Of a DNA stretch of 64,000 nt, positions 18,271 to 26,648 are shown piece after piece. The notes beneath the pieces were generated by a model. The model saw only the letters and a program-made list of their open reading frames with translations, ran no database searches and was not told the DNA's origin. The position numbers and the translations under genes were made by a program. The DNA lies in contig NZ_FPAI01000014.1 of assembly GCF_900116255.1 (NCBI RefSeq), positions 1 through 64,000 of the forward strand. Reading direction: 5' to 3'. The first letter of the stretch is position 1. Every line of letters starts with the position of its first letter. Source of the DNA: Halolactibacillus miurensis. GTDB lineage: Bacteria > Bacillota > Bacilli > Bacillales > Amphibacillaceae.

Positions 18271-19764
18271 ATGGAATATGTATTAGGTGTTGACTTAGGC
18301 ACAAGTGCCGTTAAAGTGTTGTTAGTGTCAAAAACCGGTGACGTGGTGGACGAAGCATCAAAGAGTTATCCACTGTATCATGACCAACCCGGCTACAGTG
18401 AACAAGACCCAGAAGATTGGGTCAAGGCAACAAAAGAAGCAATTAAAACCCTTACGGATAAGTTAGATGATAAATCAGCGATTAAAGGGATGAGTTTTTC
18501 TGGTCAAATGCATGGGCTTGTCTTATTAGATAAAGACCGAAAGCCACTGAGACGCGCGATTTTATGGAATGATACAAGAACAACCGAAGAGTGTCGTGAG
18601 ATTGAAACGATGGCCGGGATTGATACCCTTCATAGTGAAACAAAAAACCCTGCCCTTGAAGGGTTCACGTTACCGAAGATTTTATGGGTGAAAAAACATG
18701 AACCAGACACTTTTGCTCAAGCCGATGTTTTCTTATTACCAAAAGACTATGTCCGTTACCGCATCAGTGGTGACGTATCAATGGATTATTCAGATGCAGC
18801 AGGCACGTTACTGTTAAATGTTGAGAAAAAAGTGTGGAGTACAGTCATGTGTGAAAAAACAGGCGTCGATATTAGCCTTTGCCCGGCACTTGTTGGCTCG
18901 CATGATTTAACCGGTACGGTACTAGAAGCGATAGCGTCAGAAACAGGCTTATCAACCGATTGCCAAGTTTTTGCCGGTGGTGCTGATAATGCGTGTGGTG
19001 CGATTGGCGCAGGGATTCTGCAAGATGGTCTAACGCTTGCCAGTACCGGAACGTCTGGTGTTGTCTTATCTTATGAAGAAACAGGTGATAAAGACTTTGC
19101 TGGTCAAGTCCACTACTTCAACCACGGGGACCCAGAAGCTTATTACACGATGGGTGTCACCCTGGCGGCTGGCTATAGCTTAAGCTGGTTTAAAGACACG
19201 TTCGCCAAAGAGATTAGCTTTGAAGAACTTGTCGCAGAGGCAAATGCCTCAACAGTTGGCGCGAAAGGCTTACTGTATACACCGTACATTGTCGGGGAAA
19301 GAACGCCTTATCCAGATAGTCAAATTCGCGCAAGCTTTATAGGAGCGCATGCCAGTCATACACGCGGTGACTTTGCCCGGGCGGTGATTGAAGGGATTAC
19401 CTTTAGTTTAAATGAGTCGGTGCATATTTTCCGTGCGAAAGGTAAAACAATTAATAAAGTGGTCGCCAGTGGTGGCGGAGCTAAGAGTGACTTATGGCTT
19501 CAGATCCAAGCCGATGTCTTTGATGCAGAAGTCGTAACACTTCAAAACGAACAAGGACCTGGTATGGGCGCAGCCATTCTAGCGGCTGTTGGTACAGGTT
19601 GGTTTACGGACCTTAAGAGTTGTGCAAAAGCCTTTGTTCAGTACGGTAAGAGCTATCAACCGATTGAGGCGAATAAACAAGCGTATCAACAATTGTTTAG
19701 CTTGTATCAACACATCTATAATCAAACAAAATCAATCAGTCATGATTTAGCGGCTTTCCGCTAA
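18271..19764 (+). CDS. xylB: Xylulokinase
   Basis: The 497-residue FGGY-family kinase phosphorylates D-xylulose to xylulose 5-phosphate for the pentose phosphate pathway. The N-terminal phosphate loop GVDLGTSAVKVL, the MSFSGQMHGLVLLD block with substrate-binding residues, the catalytic aspartate in FAGGADNACGAIGAG, and the ASGGGAKSDLWLQI adenine-binding block are present. Length is typical. It is followed 16 bases later by the GH10 gene, so xylA, xylB and the xylanase probably form one unit. Confidence 0.97.
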   Translation: MEYVLGVDLGTSAVKVLLVSKTGDVVDEASKSYPLYHDQPGYSEQDPEDWVKATKEAIKTLTDKLDDKSAIKGMSFSGQMHGLVLLDKDRKPLRRAILWNDTRTTEECREIETMAGIDTLHSETKNPALEGFTLPKILWVKKHEPDTFAQADVFLLPKDYVRYRISGDVSMDYSDAAGTLLLNVEKKVWSTVMCEKTGVDISLCPALVGSHDLTGTVLEAIASETGLSTDCQVFAGGADNACGAIGAGILQDGLTLASTGTSGVVLSYEETGDKDFAGQVHYFNHGDPEAYYTMGVTLAAGYSLSWFKDTFAKEISFEELVAEANASTVGAKGLLYTPYIVGERTPYPDSQIRASFIGAHASHTRGDFARAVIEGITFSLNESVHIFRAKGKTINKVVASGGGAKSDLWLQIQADVFDAEVVTLQNEQGPGMGAAILAAVGTGWFTDLKSCAKAFVQYGKSYQPIEANKQAYQQLFSLYQHIYNQTKSISHDLAAFR

Positions 19765-19780
19765 TAAAGGAGCGATAGAG

Positions 19781-20761
19781 ATGACGACATTAAAAGATTA
19801 TTTTCGCTCGGACTTTTTGATTGGTGCGGCGATTAACGAAGAGACAATTAAAGCTGATCAAGCTTTATTAAAACAGGAATTCAATTCGATTACGGCTGAA
19901 AATGAAATGAAGTTTGAAGAAATTCACCCAGAACCTGGTCAGTATAACTTTGATGTGAGTGATGCCTTTTTAAGCTTTGCGAAAGCGCATGATATGGGTT
20001 TAAGAGGACATACGTTAGTTTGGCATAATCAAACACCAGATTGGTTCTTTCAAGATGATGAAGGGAACGATGTGACACGTGAGGTGTTACTTGAGCGCAT
20101 GAAAGACCATATTGATACCGTTGTCGGTAGATATAAGGGAGAGATTTATGCTTGGGATGTTGTTAATGAAGCAATTTCTGATGAAGCGGGTGTCTTCTTA
20201 AGACCGTCTAAATGGTTATCAATCATTGGAGAAGATTTTATTGATTATGCGTTTCAATATGCTCATGCGGCAGACCCTGATGCGTTACTATTTTACAATG
20301 ACTACAATGAATCAAACCCAGAAAAACGCGAGAAAATTTATGCGCTTATTTCAGGCATGAAAGCGCGCGGGGTACCGATCCACGGCATGGGCATGCAGGC
20401 TCACTGGAATCTCTATGATCCTAATCTAGATGATATTGAACAAGCGATCCTTCGTTACAGCGAATGTGATGTCTTAATTCATGTCACTGAAATGGATGTA
20501 TCCATGTTTAAGTTTGATGACAAGCGCACGGATTTAACGGCACCAACAGAAGCGATGTTAGAAAAACAAGGTAAACGCTACCAGGCCTTCTTTGAGCTTT
20601 TTAAAAAACATGCCTCTGTCATTCATGCGGTGACGTTTTGGGGTGTATCTGACCGTTATACGTGGTTAAATGATTTCCCTGTCAGAGGGCGAAAAAACTG
20701 GCCATTTCTCTTTGATGAGAACAACCAGCCAAAAGCATTTGTGAAAGATTTATTGAAATAA
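19781..20761 (+). CDS. Intracellular GH10 endo-1,4-beta-xylanase
   Basis: This 326-residue, single-domain family 10 xylanase has the acid/base E130 (DVVNEAIS) and nucleophile E237 (HVTEMDVS). It has no signal peptide and no carbohydrate-binding module, like the intracellular xylanases of Geobacillus, which cut imported xylo-oligosaccharides and aldouronic acids down to xylobiose or xylose. An AAAGGAGCG site lies before the ATG. It closes the xylose operon and is followed by a strong terminator. Confidence 0.95.
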   Translation: MTTLKDYFRSDFLIGAAINEETIKADQALLKQEFNSITAENEMKFEEIHPEPGQYNFDVSDAFLSFAKAHDMGLRGHTLVWHNQTPDWFFQDDEGNDVTREVLLERMKDHIDTVVGRYKGEIYAWDVVNEAISDEAGVFLRPSKWLSIIGEDFIDYAFQYAHAADPDALLFYNDYNESNPEKREKIYALISGMKARGVPIHGMGMQAHWNLYDPNLDDIEQAILRYSECDVLIHVTEMDVSMFKFDDKRTDLTAPTEAMLEKQGKRYQAFFELFKKHASVIHAVTFWGVSDRYTWLNDFPVRGRKNWPFLFDENNQPKAFVKDLLK

Positions 20762-20791
20762 GGATACTGAGTATCTCTGTCATGATAGATG

Positions 20792-20824
20792 AAAAACCAA
20801 GTCGAATGTGACTTGGTTTTTTTC
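20792..20824 (+). terminator. Intrinsic terminator after the xylanase gene
   Basis: AAAACCAAGTC (20793-20803) and GACTTGGTTTT (20810-20820) flank a 6-base loop, with a run of seven T from 20817. Confidence 0.9.
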
Positions 20825-20858
20825 TGTAGGGTATTTTATTATGTTAAATGGGTTAGGG

Positions 20859-21311
20859 TTAAGCTTCCTTATAAGCGTAAGTCTTTTCAATCGTACCATC
20901 GTTCCGGTGGATGATGAGCTTTGTCTGTTTGTTTTTTGCGATGGTTTTTCCACGAGCAATGGCGTCTTTTTTTAGATCAAACACATCACTTGCTTGTTTC
21001 GCACCACGTGTTTTCACTTGCCACTGATTGCCGTCTGGTAGAATATCAACGGCATGATCTGTTAGTTCAGGACGTGAATTACTTGATGGCGATTTGTTGA
21101 GTGCTTTTTTACTGACATCTGTCATGTCTTTCTTTTCTTCAGCTGATGCCTGATTGGCCCAATCTTTTGCTTGACTGATGGCAATCGGTATCGCTTCGTC
21201 TTTGTCATAACCGTCCGCAAGTAATTGGTTCGTGATCTCGATGGCTTTTAGCTTTTTTGGTTCGTCAAAGTTCTTAAAAGCAGAGGGATAATCATTTTTT
21301 GTATAAGGCAA
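20859..21311 (-). CDS. YdaT-like protein with DUF2188 domain
   Basis: The 150-residue protein has an N-terminal helical part (about 1-85) and a C-terminal DUF2188 domain (about 87-148, with a NQWQVK-RGAKQASDVFDLKKDAIARG pattern). B. subtilis YdaT, a general-stress protein, has a very similar plan and length. The start is TTG at 21311 behind GAAAGGAATGG. A clear sigma-B type promoter lies upstream at 21368-21392, which supports a stress role. The molecular function of the family is unknown. Confidence 0.75.
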   Translation of the reverse strand: MPYTKNDYPSAFKNFDEPKKLKAIEITNQLLADGYDKDEAIPIAISQAKDWANQASAEEKKDMTDVSKKALNKSPSSNSRPELTDHAVDILPDGNQWQVKTRGAKQASDVFDLKKDAIARGKTIAKNKQTKLIIHRNDGTIEKTYAYKEA

Positions 21312-21367
21312 TCAAACCATTCCTTTCTTTGTGTTTATGATGAAAAACCTTTGTCTTTCTTATACTC

Positions 21368-21392
21368 ATACCCCTTGATGCGTGAATGAAAC
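21368..21392 (-). promoter_or_regulatory. Sigma-B type promoter of the ydaT-like gene
   Basis: Read on the minus strand it is GTTTCA, 13 bases, then GGGTAT, which matches the general-stress consensus GTTTAA-N12-15-GGGWAW except at one base. It lies about 57 bases upstream of the start codon. Confidence 0.7.
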
Positions 21393-21460
21393 ACAGATAT
21401 GTCACTTACCAAGACGGGACTTTAATATAGTATATACAAGCATTTATCAGGTGAGACAAG

Positions 21461-21490
21461 AAAAAAAGCCACTGCCAGGCAGTGACTTTT
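21461..21490 (-). terminator. Terminator of the pdxK-like gene
   Basis: On the minus strand AGTCACTGC pairs with GCAGTGGCT, allowing one G-T pair, with a 3-base loop and then a run of seven T. It lies just after the kinase gene. Confidence 0.8.
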
Positions 21491-21513
21491 AGCTAAATCA
21501 ATTTGATTTGTGC

Positions 21514-22308
21514 TTATTTTTGGTTGTAAGCCCCGTGCATGACAGGACCGACAAAGTCATTTAATTTAAAACCATGCTTGATCGCCGCATGAACGAAATC
21601 TTTTGCTTTTGTGACGGCTTCTTTTACTGAGTCACCATTGGCTAAGTTTGAGGTGATGGCTGCCGCAAACGTACAACCTGCCCCGTGGTTATAGCTTGTT
21701 TGGAGTTTTTCTTTTTCTAATACAACAAATTCTTGACCATCATAGAATAGGTCAATCGCTTCTTTATTCATAAAGGCTTTTCCACCTTTAATAACGACAC
21801 TTTTCGCCCCTAGGTCGACAATTTTTTGTGCGGCTTCTTTCATCTCATCTAATGTTTGGATGGAATCCATTTGTGCCAGTTGGCTTGCTTCAAATAAGTT
21901 TGGTGTTGTCACTGTTGCAAGAGGTAATAATAACTCGCGCATCGCGTCAGTGTTTTCAGGCTGTAATACTTCATTTTCACCCTTACATACCATTACCGGG
22001 TCAATAACGACACGATCAATACCGTGTTCCTTGATTTTTTTCGCCCCAAGTTCAATTATATCAACAGAACCTAACATCCCTGTCTTCATCGCATCAATGC
22101 CGACAGATAAAATTGTATCTAATTGTTTTTCAACGATATTGACATCAATGGCGGTAACGTCATGCGCCCAAGTCCCGGGCTTCATTGCCACAATAGACGT
22201 AATGGCAGTCATACCATAAACATTATGTTCTTGAAACGTTTTTAAGTCCGCTTGGATGCCAGCGCCACCGCTAGAATCTGATCCTGCAAGTGTTAAAGTT
22301 TTTTTCAT
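21514..22308 (-). CDS. pdxK: Pyridoxine/HMP kinase (PdxK/ThiD family)
   Basis: This 264-residue ribokinase-like enzyme has the GSDSSGGAGIQADLKTF start shared by ThiD and PdxK. The HGAGCTFAAAIT anion-hole loop carries the cysteine typical of Gram-positive PdxK enzymes, which phosphorylate pyridoxal or pyridoxine and also hydroxymethylpyrimidine. The VMVCKGENEVLQPENT block also resembles the staphylococcal and bacillus PdxK group. It is monocistronic, with AAGGAGG upstream and an AT-rich near-palindrome (AGGTATATGTATACCT on the minus strand) in the leader that could be an operator. ThiD is the alternative name. Confidence 0.85.
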   Translation of the reverse strand: MKKTLTLAGSDSSGGAGIQADLKTFQEHNVYGMTAITSIVAMKPGTWAHDVTAIDVNIVEKQLDTILSVGIDAMKTGMLGSVDIIELGAKKIKEHGIDRVVIDPVMVCKGENEVLQPENTDAMRELLLPLATVTTPNLFEASQLAQMDSIQTLDEMKEAAQKIVDLGAKSVVIKGGKAFMNKEAIDLFYDGQEFVVLEKEKLQTSYNHGAGCTFAAAITSNLANGDSVKEAVTKAKDFVHAAIKHGFKLNDFVGPVMHGAYNQK

Positions 22309-22466
22309 GTGAGCTTCCTCCTTAGGATGATACCTCGTATTAATACACGGAGTGTATCGCTAGGTATACATATACCTGCCTTCCTATCATAACATGTTTT
22401 TTTGAAAAATTAAAAAGATGCTTTCACATGATAAGTCCTATTTAAACAAGCCTTAAATAACGCCGG

Positions 22467-22739
22467 TCATGAATCTAATGACTGATGCCATTTATGTCGA
22501 CGCTTACGTAATGTATATCCGTAAGATATATGGCGTTTTGTAGAAAGATGTCTAGACGTCTTTATTGTTAACCGTGTGGCACAAACCGCAACACTTAACA
22601 ACAGAATGGGTACGATCATAAGAAAGTGGCCGGTGATAAAGGCCTTAATGAAAATAACGATAAATGAACAAGCGTAAATAATTAAAATGGCAGTCATAAC
22701 AATCATTGACCTGTTTTTTACCAGTGGCTCTTTATTCAT
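22467..22739 (-). CDS. Small membrane protein, unknown
   Basis: About 90 residues with two hydrophobic spans (about 12-33 and 39-58) and a strongly basic C-terminal tail rich in arginine, lysine and histidine. ATG 22739 is preferred over TTG 22751. That ATG overlaps the stop of a small upstream frame (22732-22851), which has the better ribosome binding site, so translation may be coupled. No family was recognised. Confidence 0.5.
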   Translation of the reverse strand: MNKEPLVKNRSMIVMTAILIIYACSFIVIFIKAFITGHFLMIVPILLLSVAVCATRLTIKTSRHLSTKRHISYGYTLRKRRHKWHQSLDS

Positions 22740-22851
22740 AATAATCAACAACTTTAACTTTAGAGATAAGAGATTTTGATCTACATGAACGAACGTTTAT
22801 ATGAATCATAGGTATAGGCGTGTTTGATTGATAAGTCTTCATAACGGACAT
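22732..22851 (-). CDS. Possible 39-residue small protein or leader peptide
   Basis: An ATG at 22851 lies behind AAAAGGTGAGAG, a strong ribosome binding site. The frame reads 39 hydrophilic, basic residues with no signal peptide and ends across the ATG of the membrane-protein gene. It could be a translational leader for that gene. The spacer from 22852 to 23108 shows no other supported feature. Confidence 0.35.
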   Translation of the reverse strand: MSVMKTYQSNTPIPMIHINVRSCRSKSLISKVKVVDYYE

Positions 22852-23108
22852 GTTTCTCTCACCTTTTCTGTCTTTTTTGCACCGTAACTATCTGGCGAAT
22901 ACAGCTTTAGCGCTATTGATTTAAGGATAGCACGACCGTTACATTCATGGTATTGGGAAACTTACGATGATTTTCTCGCGTTGAGTGTGAAAATAGTTTA
23001 ACAACTTGCCTAATTAACTTATCCGTTAAAAAGGCTTGTTGAAATCACTTATGTTTGATATAAGCATGGTTGAAAAAGGTTTTGATGATTAGCTACTTAA
23101 AACAACAA

Positions 23109-23138
23109 AAGTCTAAACCAATGGCATGGTCTAGACTT
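23109..23138 (-). terminator. Terminator overlapping the stop of the TPR regulator gene
   Basis: AAGTCTAAACCA (23109-23120) pairs with TGGTCTAGACTT (23127-23138) except at one base, around a 6-base loop. On the minus strand a T-rich stretch follows. Confidence 0.6.
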
Positions 23139-24414
23139 CTTTAAACATATTATGATTATTGATCAGTGTGAGTGACGCTTCTTTGTAGAATTCAGCGGCG
23201 GATTTATAAGCCCGATATTTATAATAGTAATCACCGACTAAGTTCAGTGCTTTTCGGTACTCATGAAAATCACCGTGCTCTTTAAAGTAAGGAATAATGT
23301 CGTGTTCGACTTTTGCGAGGGTGATTTTTTCGTCTCGGTTAGGATGTAGTCGCAACATCAACATAAAGAACTTGTATTCGAATTTTTGATTATTATACCG
23401 TGCAGCAAGCGCTAGCCCTTTTTCTACAAGCATATCAGCCGCTTGAAGATCTCCTTTTTCAATAAGAATCATCGCCTTCAAATGAAAGGCAGGGATGTTT
23501 TCCTTATCGTTATTTTCATAAGCAATCGCTTGATCAATTTCTTTTAGTGCTTTTTGGTAGTCAGCTGTGTTGTAGTGAATAAAAGCTAAATTATGATAAA
23601 TATAAGCCCATTGTTGATGATCGGTTGATTCATTAAAGGACAGGACTTTTTTAATATAATACTCAGCTTTATCGTAACTACCGACCAAGTTAAAACTAAT
23701 ACCTAATATGAGGCAGCAGTCAGATGCGCGCGTGTAATTAAAATGCTTCTGGAATAAGTCAAGGGCGTTATGCGCATGCGTAATAGAATCAGGTATTTTA
23801 TCTACTCGGCTATACACCATGGCTAAGTAAAACTCGAGTTCTGGGTCCGCGATATGTAACTGACTGTTAATATCCTCAGCATGCCTTAAGGAATTCAGGG
23901 CATCGGTTAATTGGCCCTTACTATTATAGTAAATACCTAAGAATTTATAATAATGCAGGTTTTGTACCTCAGTAAAGAACACTTGATGTTTGTTTAAATC
24001 GACAAGCAACAAGTCCGCTTCATCTAATTGCCTAATCAACAAATAATAGCGAAGTGAAAAAATCTTATAAGGGATTAATAGATCATGGTCTGTAACAGCC
24101 GCCACGTCGGTTGAGATTTCTTGATAAAGTTCTTTTGATTTTTCAACGTGTTGCATAACCATGCTGGCGTGCCATTGGTTCATCTTGTTTAACAACCGGT
24201 AACGATCCTTATGGGCGTGATCGCTAAGTGATGATGACTGAATGTCTAGACGTTCAGCCAGTAATCGGTAGATTTCTTTACTTGGTGTGACAATATCATT
24301 CTCAATTTTACTCAAATACGGAATGGAACAGATGCCGGTAGCTAACTGTTGTTGGGTCATATGTTTAGCTTGGCGATGGAATTTAATTTGACGACCACTG
24401 GACAATAGAAGCAC
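23131..24414 (-). CDS. RNPP-type regulator (HTH + TPR), NprR/PlcR-like
   Basis: The 427-residue protein has an N-terminal XRE helix-turn-helix (about residues 6-62, with MTQQQLATG and PYLSKIEN) followed by repeated helical TPR units to the C-terminus. Length and plan fit NprR (about 420 residues) of the quorum-sensing RNPP family, in which a secreted, re-imported peptide binds the TPR domain. An AAGGAGG site precedes the ATG. No convincing pro-peptide gene with a signal peptide was found directly downstream. It could therefore be peptide-independent, as for some AimR- or Rap-like relatives. Confidence 0.75.
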   Translation of the reverse strand: MLLLSSGRQIKFHRQAKHMTQQQLATGICSIPYLSKIENDIVTPSKEIYRLLAERLDIQSSSLSDHAHKDRYRLLNKMNQWHASMVMQHVEKSKELYQEISTDVAAVTDHDLLIPYKIFSLRYYLLIRQLDEADLLLVDLNKHQVFFTEVQNLHYYKFLGIYYNSKGQLTDALNSLRHAEDINSQLHIADPELEFYLAMVYSRVDKIPDSITHAHNALDLFQKHFNYTRASDCCLILGISFNLVGSYDKAEYYIKKVLSFNESTDHQQWAYIYHNLAFIHYNTADYQKALKEIDQAIAYENNDKENIPAFHLKAMILIEKGDLQAADMLVEKGLALAARYNNQKFEYKFFMLMLRLHPNRDEKITLAKVEHDIIPYFKEHGDFHEYRKALNLVGDYYYKYRAYKSAAEFYKEASLTLINNHNMFKEV

Positions 24415-24737
24415 CTCCTTGGGTTAAGATATTTTAATGATGAATTGATTTGTGCCTGTATGACTATTTTAACAAAGAACGAGTCATAGTATAAAGGAAG
24501 AAAATGTTCGGTGCTTGATAATGTGAAACATTATCTTAAATAGATACGTCACCATACATGAACATGATTGAGATAAATTTAACAGTTACAACAGGAAACA
24601 ATGTTAAGAAAATCTTACATTTTCAAACTTTTAAACACGGTTATTTCCCAATACACATTTGTTTCCCTTAATGTTAATCTGTAATTGACCTTAGGCGAGG
24701 AAAAAATATATTAATGATAAACGGGGCGTTGAAGTAA
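24415..24737. other. Spacer without a supported gene
   Basis: About 320 bases of AT-rich sequence between divergent genes. It must hold the regulator's promoter. No clear inverted repeat or promoter pair could be fixed with confidence. Confidence 0.5.
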
Positions 24738-25272
24738 ATGCGAAAATATTTATATTTCATATGGCTGTTATTGATTATACCAATTATCGGATGCTCTTAT
24801 AATGAGAGCGATCAAGCTATTTTAAATAATACCACTTATAAACAATTTAATGTGACATCGAAGGCTATATAATCATTTGAGTGACACCTATAATGATGTG
24901 AACCTTGGTGAACCGGTTATAACAGCCTATCCGTCTAGAGACGAATGGATCTCCGATAATACGGATGCTATCGGAGACAATGTTGACTCACCCAAAAAAG
25001 TTGACTTATATATACTTACGCATGAACTCTCTGCTGTGACAAAAGTTTCACTCACTTATAGTAATCAATTAAACAAAAAAGAATTTTTGTCTGTAAATAG
25101 AATCGATACATTTAGTGAGACATTCATCGATTCAGAAAATCAAGAAAATTATTTACCTGAAATATATATGGGTAGCTTTACCGATGAAAATATATTAATA
25201 GAGGTATTAACTTTTTCAACGGAATATAATTATGAGAATGTAGAGGAATATGAATTAAAGCTTATCGAATGA
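24738..25272 (+). pseudogene. Small lipoprotein gene broken by a single-base frameshift
   Basis: From ATG 24738 the frame encodes a basic start, a hydrophobic core and a lipobox ending in IIGC (cysteine 19), then runs to a TAA at 24870. The downstream frame (+1) continues from the overlap for about 135 further residues to 25272. Dropping one A near 24867 joins them into one protein of about 177 residues, with a mature domain rich in acidic and tyrosine residues. So this looks like one lipoprotein with a one-base insertion; a sequencing error is also possible. Family not recognised. The TTG at 24877 has no ribosome binding site, against an independent gene. Confidence 0.6.
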
Positions 25273-25506
25273 AACAAAGATGTTATTACGAGAATACAAC
25301 GAAAACTATTAGAATTAGATTAAGAAATGTCATTTTGTATATGGCTAAAAATTCATGTATCCTCGCAATAGTTATTCCAGAGCAACTATGTTGTAACCTT
25401 CGGTTAGGTTACTAACTACTTAGAGGTTAGTATCCTATGGTCGGACATACAAACGCCAAGCAAACCGACAAAGTTATAAAGGTAAACTATTTAAAAAGGG
25501 AGTTGG

Positions 25507-25671
25507 ATGGCAATGAGAAAAATAAGAACTTTTTTGGTAACCGTTAGTTTTTCATTGTTAATTTTAAATGTTCATGCACAAGTAGAGACTCAACCTGAAA
25601 AACAAAACATTGAGGGTTTTAGTGAAGACCTTGTCGAACCACAATACAATGATGGGCGTTATCCAAATTAA
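25507..25671 (+). CDS. Short secreted protein or truncated exported protein
   Basis: ATG 25507 follows AAAAAGGGAG. The 54-residue product has a basic start, a hydrophobic core and an Ala-His-Ala cleavage-type site at about residue 26, giving a mature peptide of about 28 acidic/polar residues. The reading frame beyond the stop keeps protein-like stretches broken by further stops, so it may be the 5' end of a decayed longer gene. A short inverted repeat (25672-25680 with 25698-25706) follows. Confidence 0.45.
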   Translation: MAMRKIRTFLVTVSFSLLILNVHAQVETQPEKQNIEGFSEDLVEPQYNDGRYPN

Positions 25672-25965
25672 GCTATTGAAATAGAATTTACCAAGGATTC
25701 AATAGCGATTTAAGTCATCTATTTGTAGCACGACTCACTGGATTTACCGGAAAAATAAAACTTAGGAGTCACACGGAATTGATTATGACTAAGGTTTAAT
25801 ATTAAAGACAAACACCGAGCGAAACTTTACGTACCTTTAACACAAAGGCAGTGGGATTGATACATAGGCTTGGTACCTAACTGACGAAGGGTATATATTA
25901 CCGTTAATGTTTAGCTATTGTTAATATTGGTTACAGGCAGAATTTCTAAAGAAGGTGGAAGGGTT
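25672..25965. other. Decayed spacer, includes first copy of a 56-bp direct repeat
   Basis: No intact gene is seen. The stretch holds several stops in every plus frame, an inverted repeat next to the upstream stop, and a 56-bp segment (25819-25874) that recurs after the VanZ-like gene. Confidence 0.5.
25819..25874 (+). repeat. Imperfect 56-bp direct repeat, copy 1
   Basis: It begins GCGAAACTTTAC and shares about 80% identity, without gaps, with 26557-26612. The two copies bracket the VanZ-like gene. Confidence 0.7.
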
Positions 25966-26535
25966 ATGAGGATATATTTTGATGGTCCATACATTATATT
26001 GGCAGGTGTTATTCTAATTTTGACGCTAGTGTTCATGATATACAAATTAAAAACGAATAGTTACTTTACTGTTTTTTTCGCATTGTTTTATATCTATATA
26101 TGCCTATTGATAAAATATACGCAATTTCCGATTGTATACATACCTGAATTTGTAGAAAGTCATTCAGTCATTTCTCGAATTAACTTCATTCCATTTAATA
26201 AAATGACGCACGCACCAATGAATGCCTTTTTAAATGTGGTAATGACCATGCCTTTTGGTTTCTTACTTCCTTTCGTTAAAAGAATCAATAGTAAAAAGAC
26301 TATTGTGATCTGGGCGATAGTTTTACCATTATTATTAGAAGGATTACAATTGACGATTGGCATGCTTACAGGATACACAGAAAGAATTATTGATATTAAT
26401 GATGTCATTTTTAATTTTATCGGGGTTATTTTTGGTTTTTCAATATTCAAAGGAATCGTGTCTTTGCTTAACAACTTTTCTATTGAAAAAGAGTGGACGA
26501 AAAGTAGCTTTTTTCACTTTATAAAGCAGAGGTAA
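25966..26535 (+). CDS. VanZ-like membrane protein
   Basis: About 189 residues with five predicted spans. The segments INFIPF, NVVMTMPFGFLLPF and RIIDINDVIFNFIGVIFGF are the signature blocks of VanZ-domain proteins, which are linked to teicoplanin resistance in one case but mostly uncharacterised. ATG 25966, behind GAAGGTGGAAG, is preferred over the upstream in-frame start at 25918. It lies in a decayed region between two direct repeats, so it may have arrived or been copied recently. Confidence 0.85.
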   Translation: MRIYFDGPYIILAGVILILTLVFMIYKLKTNSYFTVFFALFYIYICLLIKYTQFPIVYIPEFVESHSVISRINFIPFNKMTHAPMNAFLNVVMTMPFGFLLPFVKRINSKKTIVIWAIVLPLLLEGLQLTIGMLTGYTERIIDINDVIFNFIGVIFGFSIFKGIVSLLNNFSIEKEWTKSSFFHFIKQR

Positions 26536-26556
26536 TAGTAGATTTTATATGGCATA

Positions 26557-26612
26557 GTGAAACTTTACAGACCTTTAACACAAAACCAATAGGATTGATA
26601 CAAAGACTTGTT
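26557..26612 (+). repeat. Imperfect 56-bp direct repeat, copy 2
   Basis: It begins GTGAAACTTTAC and pairs with 25819-25874; about ten single-base differences, no gaps. Confidence 0.7.
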
Positions 26613-26648
26613 ATGATGGTATAAAAACTAAAGGGAATTATTAAAATT

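Noticed and set aside
24877-25272. Independent 131-residue gene starting at TTG 24877
   Set aside because: No ribosome binding site, and it joins the lipoprotein signal peptide upstream after a one-base shift.
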